41,803 bases of DNA, from contig NZ_JAALEG010000056.1 of assembly GCF_011058165.1 (NCBI RefSeq), positions 1 through 41,803 on the forward strand. Reading direction: 5' to 3'. Below are positions 25,000 to 32,533 of the stretch, in pieces. Within the stretch, counting starts at the first letter, position 1; every line of letters starts with the position of its first letter. The notes below the pieces were generated by a model. The model was not told where the DNA came from. It was given only the letters and a program-made list of their open reading frames with translations, and did not search any database. Position numbers and translations under genes: made by a program. Source of the stretch: Rhodococcus aetherivorans. Lineage in GTDB: Bacteria > Actinomycetota > Actinomycetes > Mycobacteriales > Mycobacteriaceae.

Positions 25000-26193
25000 G
25001 CGCACCGTCCGGTTGACCGCGGTCGCCACGACCACCCCGCCGAGGAGCGCGGCGAGCATCCACGCGGTGCTCGCCGCGCCGACGGTCGTCGTCAGCACGC
25101 CCACCGTCAGCGGGGCGAACATCGCCGGCAACGAGGTGACCAGCCCGGTCGCCGCGCCGACCCGGCCCCGCACCTCGTCGGGCACCAGTTCGGCACAGCG
25201 TGCGGTCACCACCACCGACCACGACGGGGTCACCGCCAGCAGGGCGGCATAACCGGCGGCGGCGACGACCGGCGACCCCGTGGCCGCCGCGAGGACCGCC
25301 AGGACACCGAGGCCCGCCGAGAGCACGAGCAGACGGTGGGCCGGGATCCGGCGGCGGAGCCGCGGCACCGCCAGCGCCCCGAGCATGCCCCCGCCGTAGG
25401 CGACGGCGAGCGCGATCCCGACCGTCGAGGACGGCGCGCCGCTGTCGGCCAGGAGCACGACCACCACCAGACCACAGCCGTTGACCACGAACTCGGCGAC
25501 GGCCGTCAGCGCCGCGGTGGTGCGGACGAACGGGTGGGCGGCGAACCACCGCACCCCGTCCCGGATGGCGGCCCACGGCCGTTCCGCGGCGGAACCGGGG
25601 ACGCGCGGCGCCTGCAGCGGGGTGCGCACCCGGGCCGCGGCCGCTCCCGCCACCACGAACGACACGGCATGGCCCGCGAAGGGCAGCGCGGCGCCGAGAC
25701 CGTAGAGGGTCGCCGCGAGCGGCGGGCCGGCCACCCCGGTCGCGTACCCCCGCGCCTCGAAAAGCCCGTACGCCGTGCCGATCTGCTCGCGCTCGACCAC
25801 CTGCGGCACAGCCGCGTCCTCGGCGAGTCCGCGCACCGCCCACCCCGCCCCGAGCACCGACACCGCGACGAGGACGGGCACCGGATGGAACAGACCGCGC
25901 CACGCGCAGCCCGCGAGCACCGCGGCGGCGGCCGCCGAGCAAGCGTCGACGGTGATCATGACGCGACGGCGATCGAAGCGGTCGACGATCCAGCCGGCCG
26001 GGACCGTCGCGGCCGTGAAGGCACCCATCGTCACGGTCGAGACCAGCCCGACCGTCGCGGCCGAACCGCTGACCGCGAGCACCCACAACATGATCGCGAC
26101 GCCGTAGCCGCGGCTGCCGAGCTGCGCGACCGCCTGACCGGCGCACAGCCGCGCGAAGTCGGGGTTGCGGAGCGCACCACCGCCGGCGGACAA
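24508..26193 (-). CDS. MFS transporter of the putative RiPP locus, with C-terminal read-through
   Basis: The first roughly 400 residues are a 12-helix MFS exporter. The N-terminus RNPDFARLCAGQAVAQLGSR is typical of the enterobactin-exporter/macrolide-efflux type, and motif A is GWIVDRFDRRRVMI. The hydrophobic part ends at NRTVRLQ (near 25000), exactly where the convergent oxidoreductase gene stops. The frame then continues for 492 bases, antisense to that gene, giving a Gly/Asp/Val-rich tail that does not look like a transporter domain. The start is a TTG at 26193, seven bases after the SagB gene stop, so translation is probably coupled. Likely role: export of, or protection from, the peptide made by the three upstream genes. 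Confidence 0.8.
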   Translation of the reverse strand: MSAGGGALRNPDFARLCAGQAVAQLGSRGYGVAIMLWVLAVSGSAATVGLVSTVTMGAFTAATVPAGWIVDRFDRRRVMITVDACSAAAAAVLAGCAWRGLFHPVPVLVAVSVLGAGWAVRGLAEDAAVPQVVEREQIGTAYGLFEARGYATGVAGPPLAATLYGLGAALPFAGHAVSFVVAGAAAARVRTPLQAPRVPGSAAERPWAAIRDGVRWFAAHPFVRTTAALTAVAEFVVNGCGLVVVVLLADSGAPSSTVGIALAVAYGGGMLGALAVPRLRRRIPAHRLLVLSAGLGVLAVLAAATGSPVVAAAGYAALLAVTPSWSVVVTARCAELVPDEVRGRVGAATGLVTSLPAMFAPLTVGVLTTTVGAASTAWMLAALLGGVVVATAVNRTVRLQAGEPLPRRAVLGGEPVDELGGGDDGVDRADALPGTPDVAPGLRLRAGSGTLAGAEVHGRRVRHGEVVRVEPGGFDAAAQVVAVHAGEQVGVDDVGGGGVDDHLLVAGVGVGLGGGDERRTDVGEIGAGGLRREDRTAVRDRARQQQRAVEPLTDLLDQRER

Positions 26194-26199
26194 CGGGCG

Positions 26200-27273
26200 T
26201 CACCCGAGTCCGGCGGCGGGGCGGCCCAGCGCGGTGACCGCCAGGGCCGGCTCGGCGGTGGGATCGCAGCCGAGCAGGTCCTCGAGCTCGCGGTCGCGCA
26301 TCGCCGTCGCCGTCACCGCGCCCAGGCCCAGCGCGGTGGCAGTGAGCAGGACGGTCTGACTGACGTGGCCGAGTTCGATGAGGATGTCGCGGTAGGCGCG
26401 GGAACGTTCGTACCGCCACCGGGTCCGGGCCGGTACCGCCGTGTAGATCAGCAACGCCGCGCAGTCCGACAGCCACGGCTGCTCGCCGAGCGCCGCGCCC
26501 AGCACGGAGCCGGGCACGCTGTCGCCGATCCGTTCCAGCCCGCCGCGCAGCGGCGCGTAGTGGAAGAACCCCGGCGCGAGCCCGTCGACGCGGTTCGCGT
26601 AGAGGTACAGCTCGATGGGGGTGCGGGCGCCGGCGGACGGGCTGGTCTTCAACAGCACCTGCCCCACCTGCGGATGGTCGATCACTTCGACGGGTCCCGT
26701 CGCGACGCGGGCGACGGTGCCCACCGCGTCCAGGGACACGGGGTCGGCGGTGAACTGCCGGACCGAGCGGCGCTCGAACAGGGCGTCGACGAGTCCCGGG
26801 CGCCGCCACGCGGACGAGTCCGGCCGGTCGCCGGGCACGGGAATCATCGGATGCTGCGGGTAGGACTTGGCCGGCGCAGGGGCGGGCTGCTCGCTCGCCT
26901 TGGCCGCCGACCGCAGCTCGTCGTCGAGCACGTCGGCGAACCGGACGTCGGAGCCGGTGCGGGCCGCGAAGTGCAGGTAGCGGGCCGAGGGGCCCCACGT
27001 GCCCCACTCGGCGAGCATCTGCTGTTGTTCGACGTGCTCGGCCGATCCCTCGGCGACGAGGACCTGCGCCTCGAGCAGCCGGCGAGCGATTCCGAGCGAC
27101 AGCTCCCCCAGTTCGGCGATGCTGTCGAGTTCGCGCCACGACGCGAACCAGCGCAGCACCCGCTCACTGTCGGGGGTGAGCGCGAACTGCCGGTGGTGCA
27201 GGTAGTCGTCCCACACCAGCGTGCCGTCACGCCAGAACAGCACCGCATACTCGGCAACGGCGACGCGGGTCAT
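26200..27273 (-). CDS. SagB-type flavin dehydrogenase (RiPP tailoring)
   Basis: A 357-residue protein. Residues 1-120 form a winged-helix-like or recognition-type domain (YAVLFWRDGTLVWDDYLHHR, then LTPDSERVLRWF). Residues 160-357 are a nitroreductase fold with SagB features: FERRSVRQF (166-174), SPSAGAR (211-217, the conserved SPS/AGAR block), ELGHVSQ (300-306) and GLGAVTATAM (316-325). SagB enzymes are FMN-dependent and typically oxidise azolines to azoles in ribosomal peptides. The ATG at 27273 overlaps the ATP-grasp stop by ATGA and has GAGGAGA upstream. No YcaO cyclodehydratase is encoded in the window, so its substrate should be a product of the ATP-grasp enzyme or something else. Confidence 0.88.
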   Translation of the reverse strand: MTRVAVAEYAVLFWRDGTLVWDDYLHHRQFALTPDSERVLRWFASWRELDSIAELGELSLGIARRLLEAQVLVAEGSAEHVEQQQMLAEWGTWGPSARYLHFAARTGSDVRFADVLDDELRSAAKASEQPAPAPAKSYPQHPMIPVPGDRPDSSAWRRPGLVDALFERRSVRQFTADPVSLDAVGTVARVATGPVEVIDHPQVGQVLLKTSPSAGARTPIELYLYANRVDGLAPGFFHYAPLRGGLERIGDSVPGSVLGAALGEQPWLSDCAALLIYTAVPARTRWRYERSRAYRDILIELGHVSQTVLLTATALGLGAVTATAMRDRELEDLLGCDPTAEPALAVTALGRPAAGLG

Positions 27274-28331
27274 CGGTTCTCTCCTCGGGGGGCGGGGGCG
27301 GTCGCGGCGGCGATCAGGGCGCGCACCGCGTTCGTGGTGTCGGTGTCACCGGCGCCGTGTTCGGTCCAGCGCCAGTCGAATTCGGGGTTGACCTCGAGAA
27401 ACACCGGGCCGCCGGGCGTGTCGAGCAGGTCGAAGGCGGCGAGGTCGAGCCGGAACCGGTCGAGGAGCGTCCGCAGCGATGCGGCCACGTCGGCGGGAAT
27501 GTCGCAGCGCCGCACGGTGATCGACTCCGGCCGGGTCCACAGCGACTCGGGGGTGGGCCGGGTGACCGCGTAGCCGATCAGCGTTCCGCCCACGGCGTGG
27601 ATCCGCAGCTCCCGGTCGGCGGCCACATACTCCTGCACGAGCACCGGTGCGCCCGTGCGGTGTTCGCCGTCGAGTGACGCGCGGGTGACGCGCTGCGGGT
27701 AGACGCCCCGCAGGCGGCCGGGTTGCGGTTCGACGCAGTGCCGGCCGAGGCTCTTGACCAGCAGGTCGCCGGGCCCCGGCAGGGCCCGGGCCGCGACGTC
27801 GAGCCGCGTGGTCACGAGGGTGGCGGGCACACGCAGCCCAGCCGCGCGGGCGGCGGCGAGCTGGGTCAGGCGGTCGGGGGTTCCGGGCCGGGCCCCGGAG
27901 TTGAGCGTGTGCAGGCCGGGGTGCGCGGCAAGGGCGGCGACGAGCGCCTGCCACTGGTCGCGCACGTGCTGCACTGCGTCGGGGGTGGTCTGCGCGGTGC
28001 GCAGTGCGTCGACGTCGAAGTAGCGCAGCCAGCACACCCGGGGCCGGAACGTCCGGCCGTCGCGGGTGAGCAGGCCGGCGAACGGATCCCACTGCACGTC
28101 CGTGTCGGCACACCGGTCGCTGTCGAGACGCACCAGCGCGATGCCGCGGGCGGCGAGCCACAGCGACAGCTCGTCGATCTCGCGGTCGGCGGCCCGGGTG
28201 AGGACGAGGACACACGGCGCCGGATCCGTCGCCGCGGGATGCCCGACGCGAGCCTGGAAGTCCCGGGATTCGGCGGAGGCGGTGGTGAGGTGGGGGTGCG
28301 AGCGCAGCAGCAACGGCAGCGCAGCGGTCAT
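27270..28331 (-). CDS. ATP-grasp ligase, RimK/MvdD-like (RiPP maturase candidate)
   Basis: A 353-residue enzyme. The N-terminal pre-ATP-grasp domain (VLVLTRAADREIDELSLWLA to about residue 120) includes RPRVCWLRYFD, which resembles the corresponding part of graspetide ligases. The ATP-grasp core has LLVKSLGRH (Lys193), VLVQEYVAADRELRIHAVGG (231-249) and the metal-binding end FLEVNPEFDWRW (311-322), as in peptide-modifying ATP-grasp enzymes. These activate carboxylates as acyl phosphates to form amide or ester bonds. ATG 28331 follows AAGGAA. It lies 78 bases after the small peptide gene with a hairpin between, and is coupled to the SagB-type gene. A role as peptide ligase or macrocyclase is inferred. 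Confidence 0.88.
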   Translation of the reverse strand: MTAALPLLLRSHPHLTTASAESRDFQARVGHPAATDPAPCVLVLTRAADREIDELSLWLAARGIALVRLDSDRCADTDVQWDPFAGLLTRDGRTFRPRVCWLRYFDVDALRTAQTTPDAVQHVRDQWQALVAALAAHPGLHTLNSGARPGTPDRLTQLAAARAAGLRVPATLVTTRLDVAARALPGPGDLLVKSLGRHCVEPQPGRLRGVYPQRVTRASLDGEHRTGAPVLVQEYVAADRELRIHAVGGTLIGYAVTRPTPESLWTRPESITVRRCDIPADVAASLRTLLDRFRLDLAAFDLLDTPGGPVFLEVNPEFDWRWTEHGAGDTDTTNAVRALIAAATAPAPRGENR

Positions 28332-28367
28332 GAGGGGTTCCTTCGGTGGCGGTCGTCGGGACGGTAC

Positions 28368-28393
28368 GGCCGGGGCACCGTGGTGCCCCGGCC
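28368..28393 (-). terminator. perfect hairpin between peptide gene and ATP-grasp gene
   Basis: GGCCGGGGCACC (28368-28379) and GGTGCCCCGGCC (28382-28393) are exact inverted repeats with only two bases between. On the minus-strand transcript the hairpin lies 17 bases after the peptide stop and 37 before the ATP-grasp start. It can act as partial terminator or RNA stabiliser, giving more precursor than enzyme, a known arrangement in RiPP operons. Confidence 0.7.
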
Positions 28394-28409
28394 GTTGCAC
28401 GCCCGCCGA

Positions 28410-28574
28410 TCAGCCGCCGTGGCAGCCCTTGCAGCCGGGCCGCGTCATGGCCTCGACGTAGTCGCTCGCGTAGGCCGCGAAGGTGGCGTCCTCGATCGCC
28501 GCGACGCTGCGCAGCGCGGCTTCGTCACCGGCGTCGAGGGTGAGCAGGGTCCGGGCCATCTCTTCGATGTTCAT
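28410..28574 (-). CDS. putative RiPP precursor peptide with C-terminal CxxCHGG
   Basis: A 54-residue peptide. Residues 1-42 are a leader-like, Ala-rich acidic helix beginning MNIEEMARTLLTLDAGDEAA. The last residues are TRPGCKGCHGG, with Cys48, Cys51 and His52 and a terminal double Gly. The ATG at 28574 is preceded by AAAGG at a suitable distance. It is directly upstream of an ATP-grasp ligase, a SagB-type dehydrogenase and an exporter, all on one strand, which is how RiPP precursors are placed. I know no named RiPP class with this combination. The Cys and His residues are the obvious modification or metal-binding sites. Alternative: a small redox or metal-binding protein unrelated to the enzymes. 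Confidence 0.7.
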   Translation of the reverse strand: MNIEEMARTLLTLDAGDEAALRSVAAIEDATFAAYASDYVEAMTRPGCKGCHGG

Positions 28575-28633
28575 GGCGTCCGCCTTTTCTGGGAGGTTCC
28601 GCCGTTCCCGGGACCGGGTAGGCGGGCGTCGAT

Positions 28634-28652
28634 CCGACGTATCGATCGTCGG
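28634..28652. promoter_or_regulatory. inverted repeat upstream of the precursor-like gene
   Basis: CCGACG-TATCGAT-CGTCGG lies 60-78 bases before the peptide start. Its centre contains TATCGATCG, shared with the two operator candidates at 34639 and 37300. It may be an operator of the same TetR regulators, or chance in GC-rich DNA. Confidence 0.35.
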
Positions 28653-28708
28653 CGACGGCGCCGCCCCCGGCCAGGCACCCCAGGGCGGGATCTGCCCACC
28701 CCTGCCGG

Positions 28709-28996
28709 TCAGACCTCGTTGTAGTAGGTCAGCTTCGGCGCACCCGCGAGCAGCGGACCGAGATCGGTGATCGCACCGGGCCCGGCCCGGAACTCGCGGT
28801 ACGCGGCGTCGTGCTGCTCCGACTCCCACTTCTCCACGACCACCCAGCGGGCCTCGTTCGAACGGTCGGCGAGCACCTCGAGGCCCAGGCAGCCGTCGAA
28901 CGCGCGGGTTTCCTTCAGCACACGATCCATCAGCGCGCGGGCCTCCCCGAGCACGTCGGGCTTGAACTCGAGCTCCAGGAATGCGGTCAGTGCCAT
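28709..28996 (-). CDS. ABM-family (antibiotic biosynthesis monooxygenase-fold) protein
   Basis: A 95-residue ferredoxin-like-fold protein. It has the beta strand MALTAFLELEFKP, the helix EARALMDRVLKETRAFDGC, then LGLEVLADRSNEARWVVVEKWESEQ. The conserved EKW-E pattern is typical of the ABM/YgiN group, cofactor-free monooxygenases or heme-degrading-type dimeric barrels. It starts 46 bases after the SDR stop and so ends the acyl-CoA operon. It is also the last gene before the putative RiPP peptide, 134 bases downstream. The substrate is unknown; a quinone or aromatic intermediate is possible. Confidence 0.8.
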   Translation of the reverse strand: MALTAFLELEFKPDVLGEARALMDRVLKETRAFDGCLGLEVLADRSNEARWVVVEKWESEQHDAAYREFRAGPGAITDLGPLLAGAPKLTYYNEV

Positions 28997-29042
28997 AGCT
29001 TCTCCTCGTGGACGAACTTGCTGGACAACACTTCCGGCGACG

Positions 29043-29801
29043 TCAGAAGATCGAGTAGCCGCCGTCGATCAGGGTGGACGATCCGGTCTGGAACGCGGAC
29101 GCGTCGCTCGCGAGGTACACGGCGATGCCGGCGAAGTCCTCGGGAGTTCCCCACCGGCCCAACGGTACCCGGGAAATAACGTGCGTGGTGAACGATTCGG
29201 AGCCCTGGAGCGGTCCGGTCATGTCGGTGGCGATCCAGCCGGGCAGCACGCTGTTGACGCGGATGCGGTGCCGGGCGAGTTCCACCGCGCACCCGTTGGC
29301 CAGGGCCAGGACCCCTGCCTTGGTGGCGGCGTAGGCCTGATTGCGCCCGGCGCCCTGGATCGCACCCAGGCTGGAGGTGACGATCACCGATCCGCCGGTG
29401 CCCTGGTCGACGAGCACCCTGGCCGTCTCGCGCAGGGTGAAGTACGCCCCGTCGAGGTTGGCGGCCGTCACCTTCCGGTAGTCCTCGGTACTCGACTCGA
29501 CGAACTTGACGAGGGGCACACCGATTCCGGCGTTGACCACGACGATGTCGAGGCCGCCGAGCTCCGCGACCGTCGCGGCGACACCGTCGCGCACGGCCTC
29601 CTCGTCGGACACGTCCACCGATCGGGTCACCACGCGCGCCCCGGTCGTCGCGAGATCGGCCGCCGCCTTCTCGAGGCGTTCGGCGCCGCGGCCCCACAGC
29701 GCCACGTCGGCACCTGCGGAGGCGAGCCCGCGCGCCATGCCCAGCCCGATTCCGGCCGAGCCGCCGGTGACCAGTGCCCGCTTGCCGGACAGATCGAACA
29801 T
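29043..29801 (-). CDS. short-chain dehydrogenase/reductase
   Basis: A 252-residue classical SDR. The cofactor loop TGGSAGIG is at 12-19, NAG at 90-92, and the catalytic Ser143/144 with Tyr157-x3-Lys161 (YAATK). The C-terminus has PLGRWGTPEDFAGIAVYLAS and ends in the usual IDGGYSIF. An Arg-containing segment after the second strand (WGRGAERLEK) suggests NADP(H) preference. It sits between the acyl-CoA dehydrogenase and the ABM protein. Likely a hydroxyacyl-CoA or alcohol dehydrogenase in the same catabolic pathway. Confidence 0.9.
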   Translation of the reverse strand: MFDLSGKRALVTGGSAGIGLGMARGLASAGADVALWGRGAERLEKAAADLATTGARVVTRSVDVSDEEAVRDGVAATVAELGGLDIVVVNAGIGVPLVKFVESSTEDYRKVTAANLDGAYFTLRETARVLVDQGTGGSVIVTSSLGAIQGAGRNQAYAATKAGVLALANGCAVELARHRIRVNSVLPGWIATDMTGPLQGSESFTTHVISRVPLGRWGTPEDFAGIAVYLASDASAFQTGSSTLIDGGYSIF

Positions 29802-29829
29802 GGTGTCTCTCCTTCGGATACGGGGTGGA

Positions 29830-30987
29830 TCAGGCGTATTCAGCGGCGATGTCGCGTCCGATGATCTCCTTCATGATCTCGGTGGTGCCACCGTAGATGG
29901 TCTGGATGCGGGTGTCGACGTAGGCGCGGCCGATGGGGTACTCCATCATGTAGCCGTAGCCGCCGTGCAACTGCACGCACCGGTCGACGACGCGCTTCTG
30001 CAGCTCGCTGGCCCACCATTTGGCCTTGGCGGCGTCGACCGCGGTCAGCTCGCCCGCGTTGAGCGCCAGGACGCACCGGTCGATGTGCGAGCCGGTGACC
30101 TCGATCTCGGTGAGCATCTCGGCGAGGGCGAAGCGGGTGTTCTGCAGGTCGCCGATCGGCTTGCCGAACGCCCTGCGTTCGAACACGTAGTCCTTGGTCC
30201 ACTCGTACGCCGCCCGCGCGGCCGCGATCGCGGCGACGGCGATGGAGAGGCGCTCGAGGGGCAGGTGCTCCATCAGGTGGAAGAATCCCTGCCCTTCGGT
30301 GCCGAGCAGGTTCGCGGCCGGCACCCGCACGCCCTCGAAGGACAGTTCGGCGGTGTCCTGCCCGGCCAGGCCCACCTTGTGCAGCTTGCGGCCGCGGGAA
30401 AAGCCCGGCATGTCGCGTTCGACGACGAGCAGGGAGAATCCGCGGGCACCGGCGTGCGGGTCGGTGCGGGCGACGACGATGACCAGATCGGAGTGGATAC
30501 CGTTGGTGATGAACGTCTTCTGCCCGGTCAGGGTCCAGTCGTCGCCGTCGCGCACGGCGGTGGTCTTGACGGCTTGCAGGTCCGAGCCGGTGCCGGGTTC
30601 GGTCATGGCGATCGCGCCGATCAGCTCCCCGGCGGCCATGCCGGGCAGCCAGCGCCGCTTCTGGTCCTCGGTGCCGAGGTCGGCGACATAGGGGATGGCG
30701 ATGTCGTCCTGCAGGCTCATGCCGGAGCCGAAGGAGGTTGTGCCGGTGCGGGCGATCTCCTCGGCGACGACGCAGCGGAACCGGTAGTCGGTCACCCCGG
30801 AGCCGCCGTATTCTTCGGGGACGCCGAGGCCGACGATGCCGGACTTGCCGGCGGCGAGCCAGGCGGAGCGGTCGATGAGCCGCTCGGTCTCCCACCGTTC
30901 GTAGTGCAGTTCGACCTCGCGGGCGAGGAATTCGCGCACCGTGTCCCGGTACGCCTCGTGGTCGGCTTCGAAAAGGTTGCGGTGCAT
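29830..30987 (-). CDS. acyl-CoA dehydrogenase, long-chain-like
   Basis: A 385-residue FAD enzyme with the full three-part fold. The FAD/substrate segment is IAMTEPGTGSDLQAVKTTA (126-144), LTGQKTFITNG is at 153-163, and FGKPIGDLQNTRF and QLHGGYGYMMEYPI follow. The C-terminal motif is IYGGTTEIMKEIIGRD, with Gly where medium-chain enzymes carry the catalytic Glu. A Glu in helix G (Glu262, AAYEWTKDY) is in the position used by long-chain and isovaleryl-type enzymes. It introduces the 2,3-double bond of acyl-CoAs. It follows the TetR gene on the same strand by 54 bases. Confidence 0.93.
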   Translation of the reverse strand: MHRNLFEADHEAYRDTVREFLAREVELHYERWETERLIDRSAWLAAGKSGIVGLGVPEEYGGSGVTDYRFRCVVAEEIARTGTTSFGSGMSLQDDIAIPYVADLGTEDQKRRWLPGMAAGELIGAIAMTEPGTGSDLQAVKTTAVRDGDDWTLTGQKTFITNGIHSDLVIVVARTDPHAGARGFSLLVVERDMPGFSRGRKLHKVGLAGQDTAELSFEGVRVPAANLLGTEGQGFFHLMEHLPLERLSIAVAAIAAARAAYEWTKDYVFERRAFGKPIGDLQNTRFALAEMLTEIEVTGSHIDRCVLALNAGELTAVDAAKAKWWASELQKRVVDRCVQLHGGYGYMMEYPIGRAYVDTRIQTIYGGTTEIMKEIIGRDIAAEYA

Positions 30988-31041
30988 CGGTTCTCTCCCA
31001 GGAGGGCGAAGGACGGTCGGGTCGGCGGGGGCGATCGGCGC

Positions 31042-31704
31042 TCAGTTCCTCCGCACCGGCGACGAGCCGCTGGGCGGGTCCGGCGCGGCCCGGTATCCCA
31101 CGATGCGCAGGGCGATGACGGTGTAGCGGGCGGTGACCTGGTCGGGGGTGAGCGGGCCGCCGAGCCGGAACCAGCGGGCGATGGACTGGCACATGCCGAG
31201 CAGGGCACGCACGGATTCGGCGATGTCGTCGACGGCGAAGACGCCGCGCTCGACCCCGTCGTCGACGAGGTCGAGGGCCATGAGCTCGAGGCGCTTCCGG
31301 GTCGCGGCGTAGTTGCGGCGGTTCTGCGGGGACACGTGCCGCAGTTCGGAGTCGAGTGCGGACTGCGGGGCGCGGTGCGTCGAGTTCAGCACGATCGCCT
31401 CGACGAAGTTGGTGAAGCGCCGGACGGGGTCGTCACCACCCTCACCGACGGCGGCGAGGGCGCGTTCGATCAGGTCCCGGACGGCGGTGTCGAGCAGGGT
31501 GACGAGAACGGCTTCCTTGTTCTCGTGGTGGTAGTACAGCGCGGGCACCGTCACCCCGACCCGGCGGGCCAGGTCGCGGACGGTGGTTCCGTGGAAACCG
31601 TTCTCTCCGAAGGCTTCCAGCGCGTGATCGAGGATGGGGCCGAGCTGTAGGGGCTCGAACTCCCGCCAGTTCGCGAACCTGGGGGGTGCGGGCTCCACAG
31701 TCAT
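31042..31704 (-). CDS. TetR-family transcription regulator 1
   Basis: A 220-residue TetR protein. The helix-turn-helix is ILDHALEAFGENGFHGTTVR then DLARRVGVTVPALYYHHENK. The remaining all-helical ligand domain includes LALLGMCQ-like ALLGMCQSIARWF. It closely resembles regulator 2 at 36638-37285: the stretch ARRVGVTVPALYYHHENKE, which includes the recognition helix, is the same in both. They should therefore bind the same or very similar operators. It sits inside the acyl-CoA operon, between an SDR and the dehydrogenase. The expected effector is an acyl-CoA intermediate. Confidence 0.9.
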   Translation of the reverse strand: MTVEPAPPRFANWREFEPLQLGPILDHALEAFGENGFHGTTVRDLARRVGVTVPALYYHHENKEAVLVTLLDTAVRDLIERALAAVGEGGDDPVRRFTNFVEAIVLNSTHRAPQSALDSELRHVSPQNRRNYAATRKRLELMALDLVDDGVERGVFAVDDIAESVRALLGMCQSIARWFRLGGPLTPDQVTARYTVIALRIVGYRAAPDPPSGSSPVRRN

Positions 31705-31744
31705 CGGCCCCGTCCTCTCACGCGTCGATCAGCTCAGGCGGCGC

Positions 31745-32506
31745 TCAGCGCGGGGCCATGCGGATGGCGCCGTCGAGGCGGATGACCTCGCCGTTGAGCA
31801 TCGGGTTGGAGACGATGTGCGCGGCCAGGGCGCCGTACTCGGACGGGTCGCCGAGGCGGGCCGGGTGGGGCACCTGCTGGCCGAGCGAGGCCTGCGCCTC
31901 CTCCGGCAGGGAGCCGAGGAGCGGGGTCTTGAACAGGCCGGGGGCGATGGTGACGACGCGGATCAGCAGCGACGCGAGATCGCGGGCGATCGGCAGGGTC
32001 ATGCCGACGACGCCGCCCTTGGATGCGGAGTAGGCGGCCTGGCCGATCTGGCCGTCGAACGCGGCGACGGAGGCGGTGTTGATGATGACGCCGCGCTCGC
32101 CGTCGATCGGCTCGGTCTTGGCGATGCGCTCGGCGGCCAGGCGGATCACGTTGAACGTGCCGACGAGATTCACGTTGATGATCTTGGTGAAGTCGGCGAG
32201 CGGGAAAGCGCCCTTCTTGCTCACGGTCTTGATGGCGTTGCCGATGCCGGCGCAGTTGACCGCGACGCGCAGCGGGCCGAGCGATTCGGCGAGGTCGAGG
32301 GCCTCGACGACGGCGGCCTCGTCGGTGACGTCGGCGGCGGCGAAGCGGACGCGGTCGCCGAGCTCCTTGGCGACGGTCTCACCGTTGGAGGAGGGCAGGT
32401 CGATGATGACGACCTGCGCGCCGTCGGCGAGCAGGGCCTTGACGGTGGCCAGGCCGAGGCCGGAGGCACCGCCGGTGACGACGGCAACGCTGTCGTTGAC
32501 GATCAT
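31745..32506 (-). CDS. 3-hydroxyacyl-CoA dehydrogenase, SDR type (HSD10-like)
   Basis: A 253-residue SDR close to the 3-hydroxy-2-methylbutyryl-CoA dehydrogenase (type II/HSD17B10) group. TGGASGLG is at 11-18, followed by VVIIDLP with Asp36 for NAD+ and [11 protein letters not shown]. Catalytic Ser146, Tyr159 and Lys163 are in [20 protein letters not shown]. The C-terminus is [17 protein letters not shown]. It oxidises 3-hydroxyacyl-CoA to 3-ketoacyl-CoA, the step between the neighbouring crotonase and thiolase. It starts 27 bases after the thiolase stop. Confidence 0.92.
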   Translation of the reverse strand: MIVNDSVAVVTGGASGLGLATVKALLADGAQVVIIDLPSSNGETVAKELGDRVRFAAADVTDEAAVVEALDLAESLGPLRVAVNCAGIGNAIKTVSKKGAFPLADFTKIINVNLVGTFNVIRLAAERIAKTEPIDGERGVIINTASVAAFDGQIGQAAYSASKGGVVGMTLPIARDLASLLIRVVTIAPGLFKTPLLGSLPEEAQASLGQQVPHPARLGDPSEYGALAAHIVSNPMLNGEVIRLDGAIRMAPR

Positions 32507-32533
32507 GAGATTCCTTTCGGATGTGGTTGCGGG

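Noticed and set aside
25336-27573. A 745-codon plus-strand open frame opposite the RiPP-like genes
   Set aside because: Arg/Gly/His-rich antisense shadow of the MFS, SagB-type and ATP-grasp genes, which have clear family motifs.
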